7,658 nucleotides of DNA, taken from Pyrobaculum sp. Its GTDB lineage: Archaea; Thermoproteota; Thermoprotei; Thermoproteales; Thermoproteaceae. Below, piece by piece: positions 1-6,197 of this stretch. The notes beneath the pieces are model-generated. The model was not told where the DNA came from. It did no database searches and worked only from the letters and a program-made list of their open reading frames with translations. Location: the NCBI GenBank assembly GCA_009903905.1, contig WYEI01000237.1, positions 1 to 7,658 of the forward strand, in the 5' to 3' direction. A program made the translations under genes and the position numbers. Position 1 is the first letter of the stretch; each line of letters begins with the position of its first letter.

Positions 1-2
1 TG

Positions 3-1796
3 CTGGCTAGGCGGACGGCGGCGCGGTATGAGCTGGTGGTGCAGAGCAACTCGCTGTGGGGCGCATATGCCTCGAAGTACGGCTCTCTGTGGCAGTGGCA
101 GTGGTGCGACAACATAAGGGCGTATATGTTGTGGTGGGCTGGCACGGATCTCCAGCCGCCGTCTTGCTCTTTGCCTGCCGGCGCCTCTTCGCGTGTTGAC
201 GGCGTGTTGTTCTTCGGCGATGTGCCGCAGGGCGGGAGCAAGTCTATTACGTTTACCGTCAGGAACCCCACCAACAAGACGGTGTCTGTGTCGGCGTCTC
301 CGCGGCAGTTTGCGGTGACTAGAACGCTGACGCTTACGCGGGGTCTGTCTCTTGCTCCGGGCGCTCCCTACAACAGGACTTACTGGGTGTTCACCTCGTC
401 GAACCTAACCTTCACATGGCGGTTTATGGATGTGGTGGCAACTATTCCGTATAGCCGGTTTGATGCGGATAATGACTACTACATGGACGTTAGGGTGCGT
501 GTGTGGATCCACATATGGAAGGCCGATACCAACGGCAACGGGAGGCCTGACCCCGACGAGATGATGCTTGTGAACTACGGCTACAACTGGGCTAACTGGA
601 ACCTTGCCACCATGGCTGCTCCCACGTTTAAGCTTGGTAGTTACAGGGGTATTGTGGTGAGTGTGGATCTTGTGCGTGGTCCAGATGCGCCGTCTTATGT
701 GCCGCCTGTGCCTGTGGCGGTGGCTGTGACTTATGTGGATACTGCCGGCGATCCGTGGGTTTCGGTGTCGCCTTCTTCCGCAACTATTCCGCCTGGCGGC
801 AGCGCCACGTTTACGCTTACTGTGAGGCCGCCCGCCAACGCAGTCCCCACCACCTACATCGGCGAGGTGGTGATTTTGAACAACGTAACTGGGTTCTTCA
901 TGCAGGTGCCGTATTCCTTCAACGTCTACGCCGCCGTCGGCACCTCGTTTGTGAACTTGACTGCTGGCGTTAACGGGAGGTGGCCTGACGCGCGGTCGAT
1001 TAGGGGCGCCACAAGCTGGGCGTGGAGGTTTGAGTCTGGGGACTGGAGGCTGTTCCACATTGCGCCTGGGGCTTCCAACGGCCTTGCGTTTGAGGTGCAG
1101 GCCGGTTGGAGGCTTCCCGACACGTCGTTGATCGGGTTCGCCGTCGGGCCTGATGGGCAGTTTGCCGGCGCGTACTTCGGCCAGGGCGCTTCGTGGTTTA
1201 GGTTCTTGGGAGGAGGCGTGTTTATGTGGGTCAACACCGGCGCGGGCTCCATGGACAACGCGAGGCGGGTGGTGTGGTTCCCGTCGGTTGACTACCGTGA
1301 ATGGCTGTATCCGCATGCGAAGCCTGAGAGCGGTGTCTTCACGGTGGTGGTGAGGACGGTGCTGTTTGACGGCTCTGCGGGAGCGTCTGAGCCTATTTCT
1401 GTGCAGGCGCGGCTGTTGACGGCGGCGCAGAAGCTTCCGGCGCAGGTGATCGGCGGTGGGACGAACTATGTGAAGTTCAGCCTGCCGTATATTGTACGTT
1501 CCCTGAACGCATACGCAGTTAGGCCGTGGACGCCTAGGCTGGACTTTGACCAGGCATATACGCCGGGTAGCTACTACGTGTCGCCGTCTTGGGTCTCCGG
1601 TCCGTACCCGGCTGGGACGCCGTTTACGTTCTCGGTGTATGTGGCTAACTACGGCGCGCCTGGGCAGAAGTTTGACGTGTCTGCGTTGTTCTGGGCTGAC
1701 TTGCCGTCGTTGCCTGTAGTGTTTAGGAGCGGCAACAGCTATACAAGGTATACGACGTCGTATCTGTTTGAGGACTGGACTAGAGTTGTGAGATAA
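3..1796 (+). CDS. C-terminal part of a secreted subtilisin-like (S8) protease (5' end outside window)
   Basis: The frame is open from the first bases of the window, so GTG codons at 36 and 39 are internal and the gene begins upstream. The first residues (ARRTAARYELVV) resemble the helix that follows the catalytic domain of subtilases; the catalytic residues themselves would lie outside the window. The visible 598 residues are beta-rich. An Ig/Fn3-like domain (VDGVLFFGDVPQGGSKSITF, about 189-330) has the layout seen after subtilase catalytic domains. A second such domain (VSVSPSSATIPPGGSATFTL) starts near 755, a large beta domain covers about 950-1500, and a last Ig-like strand set ends at 1796. 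An Asp/Asn-rich loop, DTNGNGRPDPDE (525-560), looks like a calcium site. Sequons such as NKT, NRT, NLT and NVT fit an extracellular glycoprotein. There is no C-terminal membrane anchor. Its likely role is degrading external protein. A surface-layer-associated or adhesin-like protein is the main alternative, because no active site can be seen here. Confidence 0.55.
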   Translation: MARRTAARYELVVQSNSLWGAYASKYGSLWQWQWCDNIRAYMLWWAGTDLQPPSCSLPAGASSRVDGVLFFGDVPQGGSKSITFTVRNPTNKTVSVSASPRQFAVTRTLTLTRGLSLAPGAPYNRTYWVFTSSNLTFTWRFMDVVATIPYSRFDADNDYYMDVRVRVWIHIWKADTNGNGRPDPDEMMLVNYGYNWANWNLATMAAPTFKLGSYRGIVVSVDLVRGPDAPSYVPPVPVAVAVTYVDTAGDPWVSVSPSSATIPPGGSATFTLTVRPPANAVPTTYIGEVVILNNVTGFFMQVPYSFNVYAAVGTSFVNLTAGVNGRWPDARSIRGATSWAWRFESGDWRLFHIAPGASNGLAFEVQAGWRLPDTSLIGFAVGPDGQFAGAYFGQGASWFRFLGGGVFMWVNTGAGSMDNARRVVWFPSVDYREWLYPHAKPESGVFTVVVRTVLFDGSAGASEPISVQARLLTAAQKLPAQVIGGGTNYVKFSLPYIVRSLNAYAVRPWTPRLDFDQAYTPGSYYVSPSWVSGPYPAGTPFTFSVYVANYGAPGQKFDVSALFWADLPSLPVVFRSGNSYTRYTTSYLFEDWTRVVR

Positions 1797-1805
1797 TTTT
1801 CAAGA

Positions 1806-1818
1806 AAAATTTTTAAAT
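1806..1818 (+). promoter_or_regulatory. TATA box of the propeller gene
   Basis: TTTAAA (1812-1817), preceded by an A-rich stretch (1805-1809) that could serve as the BRE, is centred about 22 nt before the ATG at 1837. In archaea transcription starts roughly 22-27 nt past the box centre, so the mRNA would begin at or next to the start codon and be leaderless. No Shine-Dalgarno-like purine block lies between the box and the ATG, which agrees with this. Confidence 0.7.
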
Positions 1819-1821
1819 CAC

Positions 1822-1836
1822 TTTTTTTGTCTTTTT
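1822..1836 (+). terminator. U-tract terminator for the protease-like gene
   Basis: Seven Ts, a short break and five more Ts lie 26-40 nt after the TAA at 1794-1796. Archaeal termination commonly uses such U-rich tracts without a required hairpin. The tract runs directly into the next ATG, so terminator and downstream promoter share one 40-bp gap. It could instead just be a T-rich initiator region. Confidence 0.45.
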
Positions 1837-2904
1837 ATGGATAAGTTGTTTAGGTTGGGGGTGTTGCTGGTGGTTCTGTTAATGGTGACTGGGGTTAAGG
1901 CGGGTTTATTGGATTCTGTAGCGGGTGGCTGGTCGTTTGGGTTTACGGGTTTTGTTCCTCCGCGTGGGTGTGAGTTGTATGTTGGTGGTCACAATCCTGG
2001 TGTTGTGTATCGCTATAATGGGAGTGGGTGGGAGCCGATTTCTCCGGTGTTGGGGTATGCTGTGATGGATATGGTGGTGTATAATGGGCGTCTTTATGCG
2101 GCTGTGACAACCGGTTACGGTGGTTATAGTGGAGTGGGGAGGGTTTATATGTACAACGGCGGGAAGAGTTGGTCGTTGGTGGGGGATGGTTTGGATCGGG
2201 GGGTTTTATCATTGGCGGTTTATAATGGTGAATTATATGCTGGTACGGGGCGTGGCGCGTTTAGGGTGTATAAATACACGCCTGGGTCTTCAAACGTCGG
2301 GATTATGAACTGGACGCGGGTTGTGGATTATCCATGGGATGGGGCTAGGGAGCTGTTTGTGTCGCGTGGTTTTCTTTTGATTGGCGACTCTCTTTACGAC
2401 CGCATTGGGCGGTGGGATGGCAGGAGGTTTTATGCCGACATGGATGCGGGCGGGTCTTGTATCTACGATTTTGCAGAGTTTGGGGAGTATGTTTACGCAG
2501 CTGCTTACGCTGGTGCGCTTTATCGGTCCCGGGATGGTATTCGGTGGGAGCGGGTTTTGGGTTACTACGGGGGCGGGAATATGTGGTCTTTGGCGGTATA
2601 TAGGGGCAGGTTGTTTATGGGGTATAACAACGGTGAGTTGAGGGCGTGGAACGGTACTGGCGATCCGCGCGGTGTGCTTGTCTTTAGGGCGCCTGATGCG
2701 ATTTTGAGCATGGCTACCGACGGTGTTTATCTGTATTTTGGGACTGGTGGCGATGCTGTGGGGTTTGGGGCTCGTTCGTCGGGTATCGCTAATGTGTATG
2801 TCTACGACGGGAAGAACGTGTTTCTCATTTCTCGTTGGGACGAATTCGGAGCAGGTGTCCAAAAGATATTAGTAGTGTGTCCATTTCTCCGCGCCAGCAA
2901 GTAA
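1837..2904 (+). CDS. Secreted seven-bladed beta-propeller protein (Kelch-like)
   Basis: A 355-residue protein. It starts with a signal peptide: short basic n-region (MDKLFR), hydrophobic core (LGVLLVVLLMVTG), and a possible signal peptidase site after VKA near residue 22. The mature part repeats a blade pattern of about 40-50 residues: an inner strand (LAVYNG or MVVYNG), LYAG with small residues, a VYxYNG or VYxYDG turn, then an aromatic strand beginning with W. I count six full blades. The last inner strand (GVQKILVV) at the C-terminus would be completed by the N-terminal strands (CELYVGG, GVVYRYNG, GWEPIS), giving seven blades with velcro closure. Sequons NGS, NWT and NGT suggest surface glycosylation. 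There is no catalytic motif and no membrane anchor, so binding of a sugar or protein outside the cell is inferred only. The ATG is fixed by the TATA box 22 nt upstream. Its codons are richer in T (TAT, TTT, GGT) than those of the upstream gene. Confidence 0.75.
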   Translation: MDKLFRLGVLLVVLLMVTGVKAGLLDSVAGGWSFGFTGFVPPRGCELYVGGHNPGVVYRYNGSGWEPISPVLGYAVMDMVVYNGRLYAAVTTGYGGYSGVGRVYMYNGGKSWSLVGDGLDRGVLSLAVYNGELYAGTGRGAFRVYKYTPGSSNVGIMNWTRVVDYPWDGARELFVSRGFLLIGDSLYDRIGRWDGRRFYADMDAGGSCIYDFAEFGEYVYAAAYAGALYRSRDGIRWERVLGYYGGGNMWSLAVYRGRLFMGYNNGELRAWNGTGDPRGVLVFRAPDAILSMATDGVYLYFGTGGDAVGFGARSSGIANVYVYDGKNVFLISRWDEFGAGVQKILVVCPFLRASK

Positions 2905-2907
2905 TTA

Positions 2908-2921
2908 AAGGTTTATTTTTC
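2908..2921 (+). terminator. Possible T-rich terminator after the propeller gene
   Basis: A T-rich stretch (GTTTATTTTT, 2911-2920) begins 7 nt after the TAA at 2902-2904. It fits a U-tract terminator but is short. The same bases could act as a weak TATA-like element, although no start codon lies at the expected distance. Confidence 0.3.
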
Positions 2922-3130
2922 AGCTTGTTGTTTAGACGTAACAATACACCGGTAGGTGAACACAGACAATCCAGAGCGTCTCCAAAGCTAGGTAAATGCC
3001 TCGGCGAAGATTTTCCGCCGCGTTCCGGTGGTCTTTCCTGCGCATCCACGCACGGAAGCCGGCTACACGGCCTAGGCCTTCTGGAGAGCCAGTCTGAAAG
3101 AACACCACTGCACTCCACCACACTGGGGGC
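2922..3130. other. Non-coding or heavily decayed spacer of differing base composition
   Basis: This stretch has ordinary A content, unlike the A-poor GT-rich coding strands on either side, and no convincing gene. It contains an imperfect hairpin: TTCCTGCG (3035-3042) pairs with CGCA and GGAA (3049-3057) around a 6-nt loop, with one bulged C. A 63-codon minus-strand frame (3123-2932) has a plausible amphipathic run (NLRRGIYLALETLW). I recognise no family in it and see no promoter for it. It may be the remains of an inserted element or an unrecognised RNA. Confidence 0.3.
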
Positions 3131-3447
3131 GTTGAGGAGCTCCTCTACGGCCTTGCCTGGGCTATCCTCTCGGGGGCATGTGCTAGGGAGATCTGTTAGG
3201 CATCTCGGGGCTAAGGAGGAGGCTTTGGAGGTGTTTTGAGGTGCATCGCCTTGTATCTCGGCGTCTCGCCAGGCTTTGTCGGGCCTGTGAGGCCGACGTT
3301 CGGCGGTGGTTGTTTGTGTTGGAGCTGGACGGCGCCCTGGGGTGCTTCGGCTGGGGGTGGACGCCCGGGGCTTTGTGGAGGATCTCCCGGCGTCTTTTAG
3401 AGTTTTTTGAGGAGCTCGTTGCGAGGGATGAGGTGGAGCGGCTTTAG
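3131..3447 (+). pseudogene. Frameshifted remnant of a small helical protein of unknown family
   Basis: Three consecutive pieces in three frames read as one helical protein. They are VEELLYGLAWAILSGACAR (3131-3187), VRHLGAKEEALEVF (about 3195-3236), and a 68-residue piece from 3241 to the TAG at 3445-3447 ending LLEFFEELVARDEVERL. The joints fall at a G-run (3186-3188) and at the T-run 3235-3238. Dropping one T there turns GTG TTT TGA into an in-frame VFEVHRLVSRRL. About 104 residues result. The last piece could be read alone from the GTG at 3241 as a 68-aa protein, but nothing visible would drive its expression. It is rich in Arg, Leu and Glu and has no motif I can name. It ends 34 nt before the TauE/SafE start, so it may once have led that operon. 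Confidence 0.4.
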
Positions 3448-3481
3448 AACGTGCGTCTGACGACGAAGAGGTGCCGCCGCC

Positions 3482-4244
3482 GTGGAGTTTGCTGTGGGGT
3501 TTTTGGTGGGGTTTGTGGGGCCTTTGGCTGGTGTTGGCGGCGGCGTGCTTTTTACGCCTCTCGCCGTGGGGCTCCTCGGCGTGGATGTTAACTTGGCGAG
3601 GGCTGGGGCTCCTCGTGGCGGCCTCTTCTGTGGCTGGGTCTCTCCAGGCGGGGGGTTGCGAATCTTAGGCTTATGCGGGGGCGGCTGTGTCGCTGGGCGC
3701 GTTTCTGGGGGCCCGCCTCGGCTTGTTTCTGGCGGGGGTTGAGGGGGGCAGGGGGGCTGTGGAGGTGGGGCTGGGGGTTCTCCTCCTCTTGGTGGTTTTT
3801 GTCTTGTTGGGTAGGAGGGTGGAGTGGCCTCCGCGGCGTGTCGACAGGCTCGCCGTCCGGCTTGGGTTTGTGAGGAGTAGGAGTCGTTGGGGTCTGTGGT
3901 GAGGTACGGCGCTGGGCGGACGGCGTGGGGGCTGGCGGCTGTGTTTGTGGTTGGGCTTGTGAGCGGCGTCTTTGGGGTGGGGGGCGGCTGGGCGCTGGTT
4001 CCAGCGTTTAACCTGGTGATGGGGCTTCCGCTTAAGGTGGCTGTGGCTTGTTCTGAGGCTACCACCGCGCTTGGGGACGCAGCGGCGGCTGCGACGTACC
4101 TCTCGGCTGGGCTTAGGCTTTTTGGTTTCGACGCAGGTGGGGGTTGCGCTGGGGGCTTTTCTGGGGGCGCGGGTTGCGGCTTTTGGCGAGGATCGTGCGG
4201 CTGGTGGTTTTGGGGGTTTGCTTCTCGCCGCGGCTACGCCGTGA
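3482..4244 (+). pseudogene. TauE/SafE-family anion permease, broken by five single-base frameshifts
   Basis: Joining frames gives a complete permease of about 253 residues, the usual family length. It starts at the GTG at 3482 (VEFAVGFLVGFVG) and stops at the TGA at 4242-4244. Both halves of the TauE/SafE duplication are present. The N-half has GVGGGVLFTPLAVGLLG and SLGAFLGARLG. The C-half has SGVFGVGGGWALVPAFNLVM, CSEATTAL and ALGAFLGARVA. Hydrophobic helices alternate with short loops, and a basic central loop (RRVEWPPRRVDRLAVRLG) separates the halves. Frame changes are needed at 3600-3602 (G run, one extra), 3650-3655 (G run, one extra), 3677-3681 (G run, one missing), 3889-3892 (G run, one missing) and 4119-4123 (T run, one extra). 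The family exports sulfite, sulfoacetate and similar anions across the membrane. As written, only fragments could be made. Sequencing error in homopolymers is a real alternative to decay. Confidence 0.85.
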
Positions 4245-4459
4245 CCTGCGGGAGGCTTTACGGCGGCGTCTTGTTGACTGTGGCGGCGGCTGGCGTTTTT
4301 CTCTCCGTCGTGGGCGTTGCAGAGGTCGGTCTGCGGGTTTTCTCCTCGGCGCCTGTGGTCGCCGCCGTCTCGGCGGCGTTGTGGTGTAGAGATTGGAGGC
4401 TGGCGTTGCCTGCCGCGGCGCTCCTCGCCTTGTTTCTCGCGGCGTTGGCGGCCGGGTAG
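4241..4459 (+). CDS. Small membrane protein resembling DUF1634
   Basis: A 72-residue protein from the GTG at 4241 to the TAG at 4457-4459. The start overlaps the permease stop in GTGA (4241-4244), a typical translational-coupling arrangement that also confirms the permease's last frame. It contains about three hydrophobic segments: GGVLLTVAAAGVFLSVVGVA, APVVAAVSAALW and LPAAALLALFLAALAAG. The stretch GLRVFSS followed by LWCRDWRLA matches the RV...RDW pattern near the end of DUF1634 proteins, which are usually encoded next to TauE/SafE permeases in archaea and may be an accessory subunit. At 72 residues it is shorter than the roughly 110-130 typical of that family, so an N-terminal part may be lost. 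The RVFSS...PAAA segment recurs in a partial copy near 6212. Function is unknown and the family match is by eye. Confidence 0.55.
   Translation: MTCGRLYGGVLLTVAAAGVFLSVVGVAEVGLRVFSSAPVVAAVSAALWCRDWRLALPAAALLALFLAALAAG
4333..4420 (+). repeat. Direct repeat, copy 1 (end of the DUF1634-like gene)
   Basis: These 88 bp match 6212-6299 with only two mismatches (C/G at 4360/6239 and C/T at 4365/6244), 1,879 bp apart and in the same orientation. Weaker similarity extends about 11 bp upstream. Downstream it continues across an 18-bp gap to the GCGGCTGGG-like end near 4456. This copy lies inside an open gene. Confidence 0.9.
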
Positions 4460-4679
4460 CTCTCTGCGGCGGGCGGGTTGCGCGGCGCGTTTGCCGGGGG
4501 GCTTGCGGCTTGGGGGCGCGGAGGCCCTGGGGGCTGGCCGTGTGTGGCGGCGTTGCCGTCTACGTGATGTGTGGTTTGGGCCGCGGTTTCTTGTCTGCGC
4601 CGCGGCTACTTGAGGCCGTACGCGGCGGATGCTTGCCGGGATGCTGGGGCTCTTCGGGGTAGTGTGCGGCGGCGGCCTT
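4460..4679. other. GC-rich spacer with no supported gene
   Basis: Between the DUF1634-like stop and the nuclease-gene promoter the sequence is very GC-rich, and all three + frames hold only short hydrophobic or Arg/Gly-rich pieces, such as LRGAFAGGLAAWGRGG right after the stop and CGGVAVYVMCGLGRGFLSAP further on. This may be residue of another membrane gene. Nothing can be assigned to a family, and no RNA gene or promoter is visible before 4683. Confidence 0.4.
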
Positions 4680-4682
4680 AAG

Positions 4683-4692
4683 TTTTTTAAAA
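4683..4692 (+). promoter_or_regulatory. TATA box of the nuclease-like gene
   Basis: Six Ts then four As (4683-4692), centred on TTTAAA at 4686-4691. The centre is about 22 nt before the in-frame GTG at 4710, the same spacing as at 1837 and 6752. It overlaps the ATG at 4692, so a transcript from this promoter would begin after that ATG. This argues for the GTG as the true start. Confidence 0.7.
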
Positions 4693-4709
4693 TGGGTCTA
4701 GGTTACACT

Positions 4710-5513
4710 GTGGATGTTGAGGTTTTGAAGAGGGCTTTGAGGGAGCTGGTGGAGAGGGAGCCCGTATTCTTTAGAGACCTTTTTCTAGAGGCGCTGAGGG
4801 CCGACGGCCGCGTTGCCGAGACGTTGCTGGACCTCCTCACGAAACACCCAGAGGCCAAGCTAAAGCTTGCGCAGGTAGTTGCCGGATCCATCGCCGTACC
4901 GCTAAACGTAGCAACAAAGGACGACATCAAAGCCGCCGTAGAAGAGCTGAAGAAATGGGCCGAGGAGAAGTTCGCAACCAAGGAAGATCTCAAGCAATAC
5001 GCCACCAAGCAAGACCTAGAGACTGCAGTGGAACAACTGAAGAAATGGGCCGAGGAGAAGTTTGTAACAAAGGAATACTTCGACGCCGTCATAAAACGGC
5101 TGGAGGATAAGATGGCTACTAAGGAGCAGATCGAGTCTATAACTATCAGCGTGGAGGACAGCGGCCGCGAGATGGTTCAGTATTTGCTGGAGCAGAGGGG
5201 TTACAAATGCGCGGCGGAGAGGTTGCGTCTCGACGCCGACTACGAGCTGGACATCTACTGCAACGCCGGCGTGCTTACTGCAGTCGGCGAGGCCAAGGTG
5301 AGAGCCGGGGGGAGAGATGTGGAGAAGACGTTAGAAAGAATACAGGTGCTCGTGAGGAGGTGGCCCGACAAGATCTCCGGCAGACTCGTCCCGGTATTTT
5401 ACACCCTCGTCGCAGAGCCCTCAGCCATCCAAAAGGCAAAGGAGCTCAAGATATGGCTCATAGAGAGCAGAAGAGAAGTCGTCACGCTGGATGAGGTCCT
5501 TGGGCGGATATAG
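4710..5513 (+). CDS. Coiled-coil protein with C-terminal PD-(D/E)XK nuclease-like domain (DUF3782-like)
   Basis: A protein of 267 residues from the GTG at 4710; an ATG at 4692 would add six, but it overlaps the TATA box. Residues 1-65 are helical (VDVEVLKRALRELVEREPVF). Residues about 70-145 form a coiled coil made of repeats of about 30 residues containing ELKKWAEEKFATKED and QLKKWAEEKFVTKEY. The C-terminal domain has the order of a PD-(D/E)XK fold: a helix with E154 (GREMVQYLLEQRGY), then YELD with D181, then GEAK with E194 and K196, then a strand VPVFYTLVAE. These residues would bind the metal and catalyse phosphodiester cleavage. Similar coiled-coil proteins occur in many copies in Thermoproteales and Sulfolobales, and their function is not established. 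The gene is a single-promoter unit with A-rich codons (AAG, GAA, ATA), unlike its GT-rich neighbours. It lies between two decayed transporter regions, which suggests a mobile or recently arrived cassette. Confidence 0.75.
   Translation: MDVEVLKRALRELVEREPVFFRDLFLEALRADGRVAETLLDLLTKHPEAKLKLAQVVAGSIAVPLNVATKDDIKAAVEELKKWAEEKFATKEDLKQYATKQDLETAVEQLKKWAEEKFVTKEYFDAVIKRLEDKMATKEQIESITISVEDSGREMVQYLLEQRGYKCAAERLRLDADYELDIYCNAGVLTAVGEAKVRAGGRDVEKTLERIQVLVRRWPDKISGRLVPVFYTLVAEPSAIQKAKELKIWLIESRREVVTLDEVLGRI
4947..5062 (+). repeat. Pair of identical 26-bp segments within the coiled-coil coding region
   Basis: Positions 4947-4972 and 5037-5062 are identical over 26 bp (beginning CTGAAGAAATGGGCCGAGGA) and exactly 90 bp apart, so they encode the same heptad segment, LKKWAEEKF, at a 30-residue period. 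Identity at third codon positions points to recent internal duplication or gene conversion rather than only protein-level constraint. Confidence 0.9.
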
Positions 5514-5520
5514 AGCTGAG

Positions 5521-6197
5521 CTCTGCCCTCTGTCTTTGCGCCTTGTGGAGGTTGGGGGTTTCGAGACGGCTCCTTTGTCTGCCGCCGTGTCTTCAGTTCT
5601 GCTCGGTGGGCTGTCCCGGGGGCTGACCTAACCTCCTTGGGTCTTCCGCAGTGGCGCGGCTCGCCGCCGTCTATGGGTGGCCGGAGCCCTCGGCTGAGAT
5701 AGTCGCGCGTCGCGTCTTCCCGCAGACAGCCGCCCGCCGTAGGGATTTCTTGGCTCTTTTTTCCGTTGCCGCCACGGCGTCTTTGCCGGGGGGTGGCTTG
5801 AGTATCTGGGGGAGGTGGTGGCTGTGGTGGCATCTGGGAGGTTTTTGGTCTCATCTGTTTTGTGGGGGCCGCGTCTGGTTGGCGCGGGGGGTGTCTTAGC
5901 TCCTTTACGCCTTTCCAGCTCGCCGTCTTAATGGGCGTGGGGCTTAGGCGGCTCCACGCGCCGACCGGCTTCTGCGCTATAGGTGCTGTGTTGGTTGCCG
6001 CGTCCTTTTGCGTGGGGTACCTCGACGGCTTGTCGCATGGATCAGGCCCGTGGTGCCGGTAGTCGGGGAGGCGGAGTACGACGGGGGTCTATGGCTCTGC
6101 ATGGCCGCGCCCTTCCAGAGGCCTAGCCGGGGCCTTCATCTGGGCCTAGGCACCGCCGTTGTCTCAAGCAACTCTCTCCTCCTCGGTCATGGCTGGG
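5521..6197 (+). pseudogene. Decayed membrane transporter, possibly MFS-type
   Basis: No frame stays open, but successive frames give hydrophobic pieces that follow one another like one transporter. These are ETAPLSAAVSSVLLGGLSRG (to the TAA at 5629), VARLAAVYGWPEPSAEIVAR with ARRRDFLALFSVAATASLPG (5651-5790), WLEYLGEVVAVVASGRFLVS and VLWGPRLVGAGG (5794-5893), VGLRRLHAPTGFCAIGAVLV (about 5934-5998), then PVVPVVGEAEYDGGLWLCMA and RGLHLGLGTAVVSSNSLLLG (about 6046-6186). The end resembles late MFS helices (GLWLYMAAP..., RGxGLGLGTAV...). Joints include the G run 5788-5793, where adding one G restores LPGGWLEYL, and the region of G run 5886-5891. The N-terminal half is missing, cut off at or near the nuclease-like gene. 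The family call is by eye and tentative; the decay itself is clear. Confidence 0.4.

Noticed and set aside
405..1316. Long minus-strand open frame opposite the protease-like gene (303 codons)
   Set aside because: It is rich in His, Arg and Pro, lacks any domain pattern, and mirrors the codon bias of the well-supported + strand gene. It is a shadow frame.
2290..2862. Minus-strand open frame opposite the propeller gene (190 codons)
   Set aside because: Low-complexity Pro/His/Arg/Thr composition with no promoter. The + strand has a signal peptide and regular blades.
2932..3123. Minus-strand 63-codon frame that looks partly protein-like
   Set aside because: No promoter on that strand, no family recognised, short. 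Kept only as a note within the spacer.
2835..3239. + strand open frame starting inside the propeller gene (134 codons)
   Set aside because: Most of it is Ser/Arg/Pro-rich with no pattern. Only its last 14 or so codons look coding, and these were assigned to the helical remnant.
3397..4065. Minus-strand open frame opposite the permease (222 codons)
   Set aside because: Its Pro/Thr/Ala-rich composition is the complement of GT-rich membrane coding. The + strand pieces carry clear TauE/SafE motifs.
4629..4691. Upstream extension of the nuclease-like gene from ATG 4629
   Set aside because: The added residues are hydrophobic Gly/Cys-rich sequence from the GC-rich spacer, and the TATA box lies downstream of that start.
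4692..4709. ATG at 4692 as start of the nuclease-like gene
   Set aside because: It overlaps the TATA box, so a transcript from that promoter would not contain it. Possible only if an upstream transcript is used.
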